Source: Rhizobium metallidurans
Lineage (GTDB): Bacteria > Pseudomonadota > Alphaproteobacteria > Rhizobiales > Rhizobiaceae
DNA: 64,000 nt
Direction of reading: 5' to 3'
Assembly (NCBI RefSeq): GCF_014196505.1
Contig: NZ_JACIDW010000002.1
Location: 1 to 64,000 of the forward strand
The position numbers were made by a program, and so were the translations under genes. Shown piece by piece: positions 55,904-63,982 of this stretch. The first letter of the stretch is position 1. Every line of letters begins with the position of its first letter. Under the pieces are notes generated by a model, which had not been told where the DNA came from, ran no database searches, and saw nothing but the letters and a program-made list of their open reading frames with translations.

Positions 55904-56434
55904 ATGCCGATCTATGCGCTCTCGGGCCACGAACCGGATTTGCCACCGTCAGGCACATACTGGATCGCGCCGGATGCGCATGTGATCGGCAAGGTCACAC
56001 TCGGCACCGATGTCGGCGTCTGGTTCGGCGCGGTGCTGCGTGGAGACAACGAGCCGATCACGGTCGGCGCGGCGACCAATATCCAGGAAGGCGCCATGCT
56101 GCATACCGATCCCAGTTATCCCCTCACCATCGGCGAAGGCTGCACTATCGGCCATCATGCCATTGTCCACGGCTGCTCAATCGGAAACAATTCGCTTGTT
56201 GGCATGGGCGCCACGGTGCTGAACAGCGCCAGGATCGGCAACAACTGCCTCGTCGGCGCCAATGCTCTGGTGACGGAAGGCAAGGAATTCCCCGACAACT
56301 CCCTGATCGTCGGCTCCCCCGCCCGCGCCATCCGCACCCTCGACGACAATGCGATCGAGGCGCTCAGGCGCTCTGCGGAAAAATACGTCGCCAACTGGCA
56401 GCGTTTCGCCCGCGATCTCAAGCGGCTGGATTAA
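55904..56434 (+). CDS. Gamma-carbonic anhydrase family protein
   Basis: A 176-residue left-handed beta-helix protein of the gamma-CA/YrdA family. The hexapeptide repeats run through the middle, with the zinc ligands expected at MLHTDPSYP and GHHAIVHGC (histidines near residues 66, 88 and 93). It may hydrate CO2 or be a structural relative. It is preceded by AAGGAGAAACG and probably cotranscribed with the FAH gene. Confidence 0.9.
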   Translation: MPIYALSGHEPDLPPSGTYWIAPDAHVIGKVTLGTDVGVWFGAVLRGDNEPITVGAATNIQEGAMLHTDPSYPLTIGEGCTIGHHAIVHGCSIGNNSLVGMGATVLNSARIGNNCLVGANALVTEGKEFPDNSLIVGSPARAIRTLDDNAIEALRRSAEKYVANWQRFARDLKRLD

Positions 56435-56438
56435 TGGA

Positions 56439-56837
56439 TCAAGCCGCGCAGGCCTCGCAAAGCCCGCGCATCTCGATCGTCGTCTTCTCGGCCTTGAACT
56501 TCCTGGCCTTGGTCCAGTCCGTCAGGCGATTGTCGACCTCGTGGTCGTGGAACTCCATCACCTGGCCGCAGCTCTCGCAGATGGCGAAGGCGACGATGCC
56601 GTGCTTGTGGCAGTTCTCGCCGGGATGGGCACAGGCGACGAAGGAATTGATGCTCTCCAGCCGGTGCACGACGCCGTATTCGAGCAGCTTTTCCAAAGCC
56701 CGGTAGACCTGCAGCGGCGCACGAAAGCCGTGGTCGCGCAGCTTGTCGAGAATGGTATAGGCGCTGAGCGGGCCGTCGGCCTTTTCGAGGACGTCGAAGA
56801 CAAGCGCCTGATTCTTGGTCAATGCGGGTGCGCTCAT
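56439..56837 (-). CDS. zur: Zinc uptake regulator Zur (Fur family)
   Basis: A 132-residue Fur-family repressor, named Zur from context and sequence. The winged-helix region spans residues 1-75; VACAHPGENCHKHG is the sensory His/Cys site, and two structural CxxC pairs follow (CESC and the C-terminal CEAC). Its start overlaps the stop of znuB by four bases (ATGA), so the repressor is made with the importer. It should bind the palindromes in the znuA/znuC gap when zinc is plentiful. Confidence 0.9.
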   Translation of the reverse strand: MSAPALTKNQALVFDVLEKADGPLSAYTILDKLRDHGFRAPLQVYRALEKLLEYGVVHRLESINSFVACAHPGENCHKHGIVAFAICESCGQVMEFHDHEVDNRLTDWTKARKFKAEKTTIEMRGLCEACAA

Positions 56838-57652
56838 GAGCCTTGTCCTTCCGTGACCGCTTGGCCCCGCCCGAGCTTGGGCAGCAGGCTGAAAATGAAG
56901 AGAATGAGAGCCGCGACCACGATCGACGGGCCAGAAGGCGTATCGTAAGTCAGTGAGCCGAACAACCCGCCGACGACGGCAATCGCCCCGATCAGCGAGG
57001 CGAAAACCGCCATGACCTCCGGCGTCGAGGCAAAGCGACGGGCGGCGGCGGCCGGAATGATCAAAAGCGATGTGATCAGCATGATACCGACGATCTTCAT
57101 GGCGATGGCGATGACGACGGCCATCAGGAGCATGAAGAACAGCCGTGCCCGCTCCGGCTTCAGCCCTTCGGCCTCGGCAAGCTCGGGATTGACGGTCGAG
57201 GCGAGCAGCGGCCGCCACAGCCATGCGATCGCACCAAGCACCAGAATGCCGCCGCCCCAGATGAAGGCGATATCGGCCTTGGAGACCGCGAGGATATCGC
57301 CGAACAGGAAGGCGATGAGGTCGATGCGCACCCACGTCATGAAGGCGACCATCACCAGTCCGATCGCCAGCGTCGCGTGCGAGAGAATGCCGAGCAGCGC
57401 ATCGGCCGACAGCGCCTGCCGCTTCTGCAGCAGGAGCAGCAGGATCGAGACACCGGCCGCCACCACGAACACCGAGAGCGTCAGGTTGAACTGCATCAGC
57501 AGCGACAGCGCCACGCCGAGCAGCGCCGAATGCGAGATCGTATCGCCGAAATAGGCCATGCGCCGCCAGATGATGAAGCAGCCGAGCGGCCCCGTGGTCA
57601 GCGCCAGACCGATACCGGCAATGATGGCGCGTATGAAGAAATCGTCAAACAT
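56834..57652 (-). CDS. znuB: Zinc ABC transporter permease ZnuB
   Basis: A 272-residue inner-membrane permease of the ABC-3 family with about eight to nine helices. AYFGDTISHSALLGVALS near the N-terminus and LAEAEGLKPERARLFFMLLMAVVIA are its hallmark stretches. The start overlaps znuC by eight bases and the stop overlaps zur. Together with ZnuA and ZnuC it imports Zn2+. Confidence 0.93.
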   Translation of the reverse strand: MFDDFFIRAIIAGIGLALTTGPLGCFIIWRRMAYFGDTISHSALLGVALSLLMQFNLTLSVFVVAAGVSILLLLLQKRQALSADALLGILSHATLAIGLVMVAFMTWVRIDLIAFLFGDILAVSKADIAFIWGGGILVLGAIAWLWRPLLASTVNPELAEAEGLKPERARLFFMLLMAVVIAIAMKIVGIMLITSLLIIPAAAARRFASTPEVMAVFASLIGAIAVVGGLFGSLTYDTPSGPSIVVAALILFIFSLLPKLGRGQAVTEGQGS

Positions 57653-58601
57653 GGCGCGCTCCCGCCGGATGCTTATGCCCGTGCCCGTCATCGGCCGTAT
57701 GATGGTGAGCGTGGTCATGGCCAGCATGCTCGTGATCATGATGGGCATGATCACGTGAGTGGCTTGAATGATCATGACCAGCGTGATCATGGCCATAGTG
57801 ATGGCCATCTTCAGGGTGGCAATGATCCGTCACCGAGCCATCCGCATGCAGAACGCGGCCGTCGGGGAGATGCGTATGATCGTGATCGTGACTATAGACG
57901 GCAAGCGACTGCGCCGCGCGGCTGCCGAAGAGGCGCACATATTCGGCACTCTGCGTCACCGCCTGCGGCGTGCCCCGGCAGCAGATATGGCCGTTGAGGC
58001 AGATGACGGTATCGGTCGCCGCCATCACCACATGCAGGTCGTGCGAAATCAGCAGGATGCCGCATCCCGTCGTGTTGCGGATCGTCTTCATCAGGTCGTA
58101 GATGGCGATCTCGCCGGAAAAATCGACGCCCTGCACCGGCTCGTCGAGAACCAGCAGATCGGGCTTGCGGGCCATGGCGCGCGCCATCAGCGCTCGCTGG
58201 AACTCGCCGCCGGAGAGATGCTGCACCTCGGCGTCGCGCATATGGGAGAGACCGACGGCACCGAGCGCCTCCTTCATGTCGCTGTCCGACAGCGGTCCCG
58301 TCAGCGTCATCAGCCGGCGAACGGTGAGCGGCAGCGTCCAGTCGATAGCGAGCTTCTGCGGGACGTAGCCGACCTTCAGGCCGGATGCGCGCGTCACCTT
58401 GCCCTCGTCGGGCCTGATCACGCCGATCGCGGTCTTCACCGTCGTCGACTTGCCGGACCCATTGGGGCCGATCAGCGTCACGATCTCGCCGCGCGAGACC
58501 GAAAAGTCGACGCCGCGAACCAGCCAGCGGCCGCTTCTGCGGACACCGACATTGGAAAGCGAGACAAGCGGCCTCGCCTCGGAAGTTGCGGGTAATGGCA
58601 T
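57645..58601 (-). CDS. znuC: Zinc ABC transporter ATP-binding protein ZnuC with His-rich tail
   Basis: A 318-residue ABC ATPase. Walker A is GPNGSGKST, the signature LSGGEFQRALMARAM, and Walker B LLVLDEPVQGVD. A C-terminal tail of about 80 residues is extremely rich in His and Asp (repeats of HDH, DHAHH and GHDH), which would bind zinc on the cytoplasmic side and may gate transport. The start is at 58601; it is divergent from znuA with 101 bp between. It is the first gene of the znuC-znuB-zur operon. Confidence 0.94.
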   Translation of the reverse strand: MPLPATSEARPLVSLSNVGVRRSGRWLVRGVDFSVSRGEIVTLIGPNGSGKSTTVKTAIGVIRPDEGKVTRASGLKVGYVPQKLAIDWTLPLTVRRLMTLTGPLSDSDMKEALGAVGLSHMRDAEVQHLSGGEFQRALMARAMARKPDLLVLDEPVQGVDFSGEIAIYDLMKTIRNTTGCGILLISHDLHVVMAATDTVICLNGHICCRGTPQAVTQSAEYVRLFGSRAAQSLAVYSHDHDHTHLPDGRVLHADGSVTDHCHPEDGHHYGHDHAGHDHSSHSRDHAHHDHEHAGHDHAHHHTADDGHGHKHPAGARHV

Positions 58602-58640
58602 CGTTTTTCCGAAAGTGCTGTTGGGGGTTGCTATCGCACA

Positions 58641-58655
58641 CGTTATAGCATAACG
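58641..58655. promoter_or_regulatory. Candidate Zur box 1 (znuC/znuA intergenic)
   Basis: CGTTATAGCATAACG is an almost exact palindrome centred on the 101-bp gap between divergent znuC and znuA. Its core GTTATAGCATAAC resembles the GTTATANTATAAC consensus known for Zur sites. It is the expected operator, but binding is inferred. Confidence 0.65.
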
Positions 58656-58662
58656 CAATTGA

Positions 58663-58677
58663 TGTAATAACATTACA
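58663..58677. promoter_or_regulatory. Candidate Zur box 2 (znuC/znuA intergenic)
   Basis: TGTAATAACATTACA is an exact palindrome apart from its central AAC, seven bases beyond the first box and 26 bases before the znuA start. Two neighbouring sites could give stepwise repression of the two divergent transcripts. Confidence 0.6.
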
Positions 58678-58702
58678 CATGTAAATCAAGCGGAGCAGAT
58701 AC

Positions 58703-59659
58703 ATGAAGCTTTCAAGCGCCCTTGGCCTGACACTCCCGGCCCTCCTCCTTGCCGGCACGGCGCACGGCGCGGACGCGCCCGTCGTCGTCACCTCGATCAA
58801 ACCGGTGCATTCGCTCGTCTCCGCCATCATGCAGGGCGTCGGCACGCCGGAGCTGATCGTCGATGGCGCCGCCTCCCCGCACACCTATTCGATGAAGCCG
58901 TCCAACGCGCGCGCGCTGCAGAACGCCAAGGTCGTCTTCTGGGTCGGCCCGGGCCTCGAGGTCTTCCTGGCAAAGCCGCTGGAAGCGCTCGGCACCGATG
59001 CCAGCATTGTCGAACTCGACAAGGCGCCGGGCCTGACCAGGCTCGCGTTCCGTCAAGGCGGCGCCTTCGAGGCTCATGACGATGGCGACGACGATGATGG
59101 CGATGAGAGCGGAACCGACCATGATCACGGCCATGGCGGCTTCGACACCCATCTCTGGCTCGACCCCGTCAATGCCAAGGCGATGGCCGCCGAGATCACC
59201 ACGACGCTCGTCGCCGCCGATCCCGCCAATGCCCTTGCCTACCAGGGCAATGCCGAGGCGCTGAACGCCAGGCTCGATGCGCTCGACAAGGAAATTTCAG
59301 GCATCGTGTCACCAGTGAAGGATAAGCCCTTCATCGTCTTCCACGACGCCTATCAGTATTTCGAGCACCGCTATCATGTGCGCGTCGCGGGCTCGATCAC
59401 CGTCAGCCCGGAAACCATTCCCGGTGCGGAGCGGATCGCCAAGATCCACAAGAAGGTGGCCGACCTCGGCGCCACCTGCGTCTTCGCCGAACCGCAGTTT
59501 CAGCCGCGCCTCGTCGACGTCGTGCTCGAGGGCACGAAGGCCAAGGCTGGTGTGCTCGATCCCGAAGCCGGTACGCTCGATGCCGGCCCGGACCTCTATT
59601 TCACGCTCATGCGCGCGATCGCCAACAATCTGAAGGATTGCCTGTCACGCGAAAGCTGA
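58703..59659 (+). CDS. znuA: Zinc ABC transporter substrate-binding protein ZnuA
   Basis: A 318-residue periplasmic zinc-binding protein (cluster 9). The signal peptide ends near GAHGA at residue 22. Zinc ligands expected in this family are visible as HTYSMKPS (His near 54), DTHLWLDP (His near 151) and FHDAYQYFEHRY (His near 213). A flexible acidic/His-rich loop near 115-145, dense in D and H, is typical and may scavenge zinc. Its 3' end is followed by a palindromic terminator that an IS element has split off from its T-run. Confidence 0.94.
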   Translation: MKLSSALGLTLPALLLAGTAHGADAPVVVTSIKPVHSLVSAIMQGVGTPELIVDGAASPHTYSMKPSNARALQNAKVVFWVGPGLEVFLAKPLEALGTDASIVELDKAPGLTRLAFRQGGAFEAHDDGDDDDGDESGTDHDHGHGGFDTHLWLDPVNAKAMAAEITTTLVAADPANALAYQGNAEALNARLDALDKEISGIVSPVKDKPFIVFHDAYQYFEHRYHVRVAGSITVSPETIPGAERIAKIHKKVADLGATCVFAEPQFQPRLVDVVLEGTKAKAGVLDPEAGTLDAGPDLYFTLMRAIANNLKDCLSRES

Positions 59660-59682
59660 GACCGGCCCACCGCATAGGAAAA

Positions 59683-59700
59683 GGGCGGCCGAAGCCGCCC
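59683..59700. terminator. Terminator stem next to znuA (left duplicated copy)
   Basis: GGGCGGC CGAA GCCGCCC is a perfect 7-bp stem with a CGAA tetraloop, 24 bases past the znuA stop and with AAAA on its left. An identical copy lies at 61229-61246 on the other side of the IS. Here the T-run needed by znuA has been displaced by the insertion. Confidence 0.75.
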
Positions 59701-61228
59701 TCAGACTGCTGACAAACCCCGTCATTTTTTGGCGGGGTTTATTTTGTTCTGAGTTGCGCGCTGGATCGGCTGTTTTGAACGAGGCTTTCGGATGGCCGCT
59801 TGCTCATGCTGGGCTCGGTTGGCTGGCCTTGGTGAGGGCGATTGCGATCTTCTTGATGTTCTGGGCGGTTGCGGCCATCAGGCACTGGCATTGGACCCGA
59901 ACGAGACTTCGGAACCGTGCGTAGCGGTGGCCATGCAGTTGTTTGGCGTCGGCGAAGGATCGCTCGACCGTCTCCTTGCGCCGTTTATAGACCGCCTTGC
60001 CCCAGGGCTTGAGCCGGTTGGCATCGGTGCGCTCGCGGGCATCGGCCCAGACATGGCGGGTGATAGTGCGCACCGCCTTGCCGTTTGTGGTGCACGACGC
60101 CAGTAGCGGGCAATCGCGGCAGATCGCCGGGTCTGACGTGTAGTGGCGATAGCCGTTGCGGTCGGTGGTGGCGTAGGTAAGCAACTGGCCTTCGGGGCAA
60201 CGGTAGCCATCCACCTCGGCGTCATGGACGAACTTCGACTTGCGCATCATGCCGGCTTTCGGCGGGGTCGGATTGCGGTAGCCGGTGACGCCGAGGATGG
60301 CGCGATCCTCCAGGCCGTTGGCGATGCCTGAAGTCGCATATCCGGCATCCAGGCCCACCGCCTTCACATCGAATGAGAAGCGCTCGCGCTGGCGGTCCAG
60401 CCGGTCGAGGTAGACGATGCTGTCATGCACGTTGGCCGGCGTCGCATGGGTGTCGGTGATGATCGCATGACGGCCATCGACGGTGCGATGATCGAGATAG
60501 AAGAAGCCCTTGGGCTTGCCGTCGCGCACCATGTAGCCGCTGTCGGGATCGGTGCGGCTGACCTTGGTCTGCTTGATCTCGGGCTCGCGCTCCTTCTCCT
60601 TCAAGGGCTTCTGGCCATGCAGCGCCCGCTCGGCCTCGATCGCCCTGTCGAGATCGGCCCAGTAGTCGGAACGCGACTTGGCGACCATCTCGAGATCGTA
60701 CTTGCCCTTGTTGGCATTGGCCTTCAGATGCGTGCTGTCGGTATAAAGAACGGTGCCGTCGACCAGGCCATGGCCGATCGCCTGCTCAACGATGTGGTCG
60801 AAGATGTCCTGGGCGACCGACGTATCGTTGAAGCGCCGCCGCCGATTCTGGCTGAGCGTCGAGGCATCGAACACCCCGTCCGTCAGCTTCATCCGCAGAA
60901 ACCAGCGATAGGCGACATTGACCTCGATCTCGCGCACCAGCTGACGCTCCGAGCGGATGCCGAACAGGTAGCCGATGAACAGCGCCTTGAACATCAAGGT
61001 CGGATCGAGCGGCGGTCGGCCGTTGTCGGCGCAATAAAGCCCGGCAACGCGATCATGGATAAAGGTGAAGTCGATCACCGCATCGATCTTGCGAAGCAGG
61101 TGATCCTTGGGAACCAGACTGTCGAGCGTCACCATCTCGAGAGCCGTCTGTTCGGGAGCAGGTTTCTTCAACATGTCCCAGTGAATCACAAACCCCCAGC
61201 CAGAGCCAGGGGTTTGTCAGCAGTCTGA
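59701..61228 (-). mobile_element. IS1182-family insertion sequence
   Basis: A complete 1528-bp IS. Its ends are perfect 20-base inverted repeats (TCAGACTGCTGACAAACCCC at 59701-59720, its reverse complement at 61209-61228). Both ends carry subterminal hairpins: AAACCCCGTCA with TGGCGGGGTTT (59714-59740, then ATTTTG) and ACAAACCCC with GGGGTTTGT (61188-61217). The flanking 18-base palindrome GGGCGGC-CGAA-GCCGCCC occurs once on each side (59683-59700 and 61229-61246), so the target site is the duplicated terminator. A single intact transposase gene lies inside on the minus strand. All parts look undamaged, so recent movement is likely. Confidence 0.9.
59804..61189 (-). CDS. IS1182-family transposase
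   Basis: A 461-residue DDE transposase of the IS1182 family. The N-terminal region has DNGRPPLDPTLMFKALFIGYL; catalytic acidic residues are expected in LYTDSTHLKANANKGK (first D) and VGLDAGYATSG (second D), and the C-terminal ERSFADAKQLHGHRYARFR motif contains the glutamate. The cysteine cluster CRDCPLLASC may bind zinc. The start used is GTG at 61189, which lies in a hairpin; an ATG at 61174 is the alternative. There are no stops or frameshifts. Confidence 0.9.
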   Translation of the reverse strand: MIHWDMLKKPAPEQTALEMVTLDSLVPKDHLLRKIDAVIDFTFIHDRVAGLYCADNGRPPLDPTLMFKALFIGYLFGIRSERQLVREIEVNVAYRWFLRMKLTDGVFDASTLSQNRRRRFNDTSVAQDIFDHIVEQAIGHGLVDGTVLYTDSTHLKANANKGKYDLEMVAKSRSDYWADLDRAIEAERALHGQKPLKEKEREPEIKQTKVSRTDPDSGYMVRDGKPKGFFYLDHRTVDGRHAIITDTHATPANVHDSIVYLDRLDRQRERFSFDVKAVGLDAGYATSGIANGLEDRAILGVTGYRNPTPPKAGMMRKSKFVHDAEVDGYRCPEGQLLTYATTDRNGYRHYTSDPAICRDCPLLASCTTNGKAVRTITRHVWADARERTDANRLKPWGKAVYKRRKETVERSFADAKQLHGHRYARFRSLVRVQCQCLMAATAQNIKKIAIALTKASQPSPA

Positions 61229-61246
61229 GGGCGGCCGAAGCCGCCC
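61229..61246. terminator. Terminator stem next to the RcnB-like gene (right duplicated copy)
   Basis: The second copy of the GGGCGGC-CGAA-GCCGCCC stem lies 36 bases past the stop of the minus-strand gene at 61283 and is followed by TTT on its right. Before insertion, one bidirectional terminator with AAAA on the left and TTT on the right probably served both convergent genes. Confidence 0.75.
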
Positions 61247-61282
61247 TTTCCCGATCAATACCCGATCAAGCCCATCGGCCGA

Positions 61283-61651
61283 TCAGCGGCCGCTGATGAT
61301 GTTCGAGATCACATTGCCGGCAATGCTGATCATCAGATAGTCGTTGTCGACCCGGACCCAGCGATAGCCGCGCGGCGGCGCCGACAGGCGGTAGCGGCGA
61401 TAATCACGCACGTCCTGCATCCTGCGGCGCTCCGCAGCGCTCATGCGCTGGCCACGGTTCCACTTGTACTTGGTGACCCTGACCTCGCGCTCCACGACGA
61501 CGGGACGACGGTAGTCCTGCCCGACGGCCGGTCGGCGGTGATCCTGCGTGGCGGCTGGTCGGCGGTGATCCTGCGCACTCGCCTGCGTGGCGGCCACCAG
61601 CGGCGCGGCCAGGAAAGAAGCGGACAGGAGAACGGCGAAGATCTTTTTCAT
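61283..61651 (-). CDS. RcnB family periplasmic protein with tandem QDHRRPA repeats
   Basis: A 122-residue exported protein. The signal peptide ends near ASAQ at residue 26. Three tandem copies of a QDHRRPA/QDYRRPV unit follow, then the RcnB-like domain (KYKWNRGQRMSAAERRR and the C-terminal APPRGYRWVRVDNDYLMISIAGNVI). RcnB proteins are linked to nickel/cobalt homeostasis in enterobacteria, but most rhizobial members are untested. The start at 61651 gives a clean signal peptide. It was the original neighbour of znuA before the IS inserted. Confidence 0.85.
   Translation of the reverse strand: MKKIFAVLLSASFLAAPLVAATQASAQDHRRPAATQDHRRPAVGQDYRRPVVVEREVRVTKYKWNRGQRMSAAERRRMQDVRDYRRYRLSAPPRGYRWVRVDNDYLMISIAGNVISNIISGR
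61530..61590 (-). repeat. Tandem 24-bp coding repeat in the RcnB-like gene
   Basis: A unit close to GTCGGCGGTGATCCTGCGT occurs twice in direct order (about 61531-61575) with a third diverged copy before it, encoding QDHRRPA units. Repeat-number change would alter the length of this region without a frame change. Confidence 0.6.
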
Positions 61652-61760
61652 TGGGGGTTCCTCGTGTTGAACACACCCCATACCTAGCCCCGAAATAATG
61701 AACCGAAACTGAAAGTTTGATTAAATTCCCGTAATCCTCACAATGCCTTATTAAAATATC

Positions 61761-62264
61761 CTAATATTCGTATAGAACGAACGCCATCGCAATCACATCA
61801 AGGAAACGCCCGTCGATGCGTACCGCTTGCCTGCCAATTCCTTCGCGAGCGAAACCGACACGTTCATAGAGACGAATGGCGCGGGCGTTATCGGCGTGAA
61901 CGCTGAGCTCGATACGAACCAGTCCCTTTGCCAATGCATCGTCGATTGTCACCCTGATCAGTCGCTCCCCCAGCCCCTGCCCACGAAAGCTCGGAAGAAT
62001 GCCCATGCCGAGCGCGCCGCCATGCGCATGAACCGGCTGAGAGTGCCGGCGAATGTCGCACCAGCCGACGACCGCGCCTTTCGTCGTCGCCACGAACTGC
62101 GAGTGTCCATGGGCAATCATGTCCCGGACGAAGTCACGCGTGCTCTCGAGCGGCGGCGCTTCCAGAAAGGTCAGGTAGCGGCGCTCGCGGGCAACCGTGT
62201 CGAGCGCGTGGTGAAAGCTCTCGATGTGCCGATCCGCGATCGGCTCGATGATGATCTCGCTCAT
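61761..62264 (-). CDS. GNAT family N-acetyltransferase
   Basis: A 167-residue acetyltransferase of the RimJ/RimL-like or SpeG-like branch. The acetyl-CoA motif A is LGMGILPSFRGQGLGERLIRVTIDDA, and motif B is ELSVHADNARAIRLYERVGFAREGIGR. It acetylates a protein N-terminus, an amine or an antibiotic; the substrate is unknown. It follows the GH43 gene by ten bases on the same strand. It is probably cotranscribed. Confidence 0.88.
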   Translation of the reverse strand: MSEIIIEPIADRHIESFHHALDTVARERRYLTFLEAPPLESTRDFVRDMIAHGHSQFVATTKGAVVGWCDIRRHSQPVHAHGGALGMGILPSFRGQGLGERLIRVTIDDALAKGLVRIELSVHADNARAIRLYERVGFAREGIGRQAVRIDGRFLDVIAMAFVLYEY

Positions 62265-62274
62265 GCCACTCCGC

Positions 62275-63888
62275 TTAAAGCTCCTCGTAGTTGAACCAGT
62301 CGAAATCGGCCGTCTTTGCTCGACCCGACGTGTCGAAGGCGAAGACGCCGGTGAATGCGCCAGTAAACGAGCCATGCTCGCCGCGCCCGCCTTCGTCCGA
62401 AACCACGCCGGCGTCGAGCACCGGCCCGATTGGCCGCCAAGCGCCCATGCCTTCCGTCTGCCAGAAGAATTGCAGGTCGTTGTCGCGGATTTCCATGGAG
62501 AGCTGGACACGGCCGCTGGCGGGAAGCGCCTCGCCGCTGCCGGCGGGAAAGCTCAGCCGGCCGTTCGGATAGTCGCCTTCGCAGGACAGGATCGTCACGC
62601 AGCGTCCGAGCGTTTCGTGCAGCGTCACCGCCACCGCATGGAACTTGTGCCTGTTGTAATAATGCGTCAGCCCCGCCACCTGCTGGTAGGTGGCGGGATC
62701 GAATTCGACGACCGTCTCGGCCCGGAAGCTGTGATGCTCCTGCCGCCGCGCCACCAGCGCCTGCTCGAACCAGGAGCCGATGCTCTCGCGGGCGATCAGC
62801 CTGATATGGCCGGGCCGTTCCGTGAGGTTGAATATCCGCTCCGGCCTCGGCGTGCGCAGCCACTGAAAGGCGGAGGGAAGCGCGTCGCCGTCGAAGCTGT
62901 ATTCGCTGCGCGTCGGCTTCTCGACCGGCACCGCGCCATCAAGTCCCGGAACGCTGACATCCGGAACCACCGTGCCGTTTTCGAGATAGAGCCAGCCGTC
63001 GTCCTTCCACACACATTTCTGCAGGCTGGTTTCGCGCCCCAGCGTGCAGCGTCGCTTCGGCGGCATCGGCCGGCCGCAGAGATGGGTGTGATAGACCTGA
63101 CCGTCGGGCGTTTCGACATATTGCCCATGCCCTGCCCGCTGCAGAATGGCTTCCGGATGATCCTTCGAGGTGATCAGGTGCGTGTTCGGGTGCATCTCGT
63201 AGGGGCCGCCTATGTCGCGCGACCGCGCCATCGTCACCGCGTGATTGTAGCCGGTGCCGCCCTCGGCGGTCGTCAGATAATAATAGCCGTTGCGCTTGAA
63301 GAGATGTGGCCCCTCGACGAGCCCGAGCGAACTGCCGGCGAAGATGTTCCTGATCGGCCCCTTCAGCGATTGCGTTTCAGCATCCCACTCCTGCAACAGG
63401 ATGCCGTCGAAAGCCGGAGACTTCGGCGCGCCGCCGAAGCTCTCGGTGCGGTGGTTCCACTGCATGTTGAGAAACCATTTGCGGCCGTCCTCGTCATGAA
63501 ACAGCGATGGGTCGAAGCCGGAGGAATTGACGTAGACGGGCTCCGACCATTCGCCTTCGATCGTTGGCGAGGTCACGATGTAGTTATGCGCATCCTTGAA
63601 GTTGCCATCGAAGCGCTTCACGTCGGTATAGACAAGCCAGAAAAGCCCGTCGGAATGGGAGAGACAGGGCGCCCAGACGCCGCAACTATCGGGATTGCCA
63701 CGCATGTCGAGCTGCGAGGCCCGCTCCAGCGGCCGCCGTACCAGCGTCCAGTTCACCAGATCGCGCGAGTGGTGGATCTGCACGCCGGGATACCACTCGA
63801 AGGTCGAGGTCGCGATATAGTAATCGTCGCCGACACGGCAGATCGACGGGTCCGGATTGAAGCCCGGCAGGATCGGATTGCGGATCAT
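62275..63888 (-). CDS. Glycoside hydrolase family 43 beta-xylosidase/arabinofuranosidase
   Basis: A 537-residue GH43 enzyme with the five-bladed propeller and a C-terminal beta-sandwich. The catalytic base aspartate is in NPDPSICR, the pKa-modulating Asp in SGFDPSLFHDEDG, and the acid Glu in LVEGPHLFKRNGYYYL. The order matches XynB-type beta-xylosidases acting on plant xylan oligomers in the cytoplasm (no signal peptide). GGGAGGAG precedes the ATG. Xylo-oligosaccharide transport genes are not visible but could lie beyond the window end. Confidence 0.92.
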   Translation of the reverse strand: MIRNPILPGFNPDPSICRVGDDYYIATSTFEWYPGVQIHHSRDLVNWTLVRRPLERASQLDMRGNPDSCGVWAPCLSHSDGLFWLVYTDVKRFDGNFKDAHNYIVTSPTIEGEWSEPVYVNSSGFDPSLFHDEDGRKWFLNMQWNHRTESFGGAPKSPAFDGILLQEWDAETQSLKGPIRNIFAGSSLGLVEGPHLFKRNGYYYLTTAEGGTGYNHAVTMARSRDIGGPYEMHPNTHLITSKDHPEAILQRAGHGQYVETPDGQVYHTHLCGRPMPPKRRCTLGRETSLQKCVWKDDGWLYLENGTVVPDVSVPGLDGAVPVEKPTRSEYSFDGDALPSAFQWLRTPRPERIFNLTERPGHIRLIARESIGSWFEQALVARRQEHHSFRAETVVEFDPATYQQVAGLTHYYNRHKFHAVAVTLHETLGRCVTILSCEGDYPNGRLSFPAGSGEALPASGRVQLSMEIRDNDLQFFWQTEGMGAWRPIGPVLDAGVVSDEGGRGEHGSFTGAFTGVFAFDTSGRAKTADFDWFNYEEL

Positions 63889-63952
63889 GGTGACGTCTCC
63901 TCCCAGACGCGCGCACTTTCTGCGGCACGTACATCACATCGGACATGAAAAA

Positions 63953-63975
63953 CGCCCGGAAGATCGTTCCGGGCG
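63953..63975 (-). terminator. Rho-independent terminator for a gene beyond the window end
   Basis: CGCCCGGAA (63953-63961) pairs with TTCCGGGCG (63967-63975). On the minus strand the stem is followed by TTTTT (AAAAA at 63948-63952), a clear terminator for a leftward gene that ends near 63983. Confidence 0.8.
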
Positions 63976-63982
63976 CCTCTGC

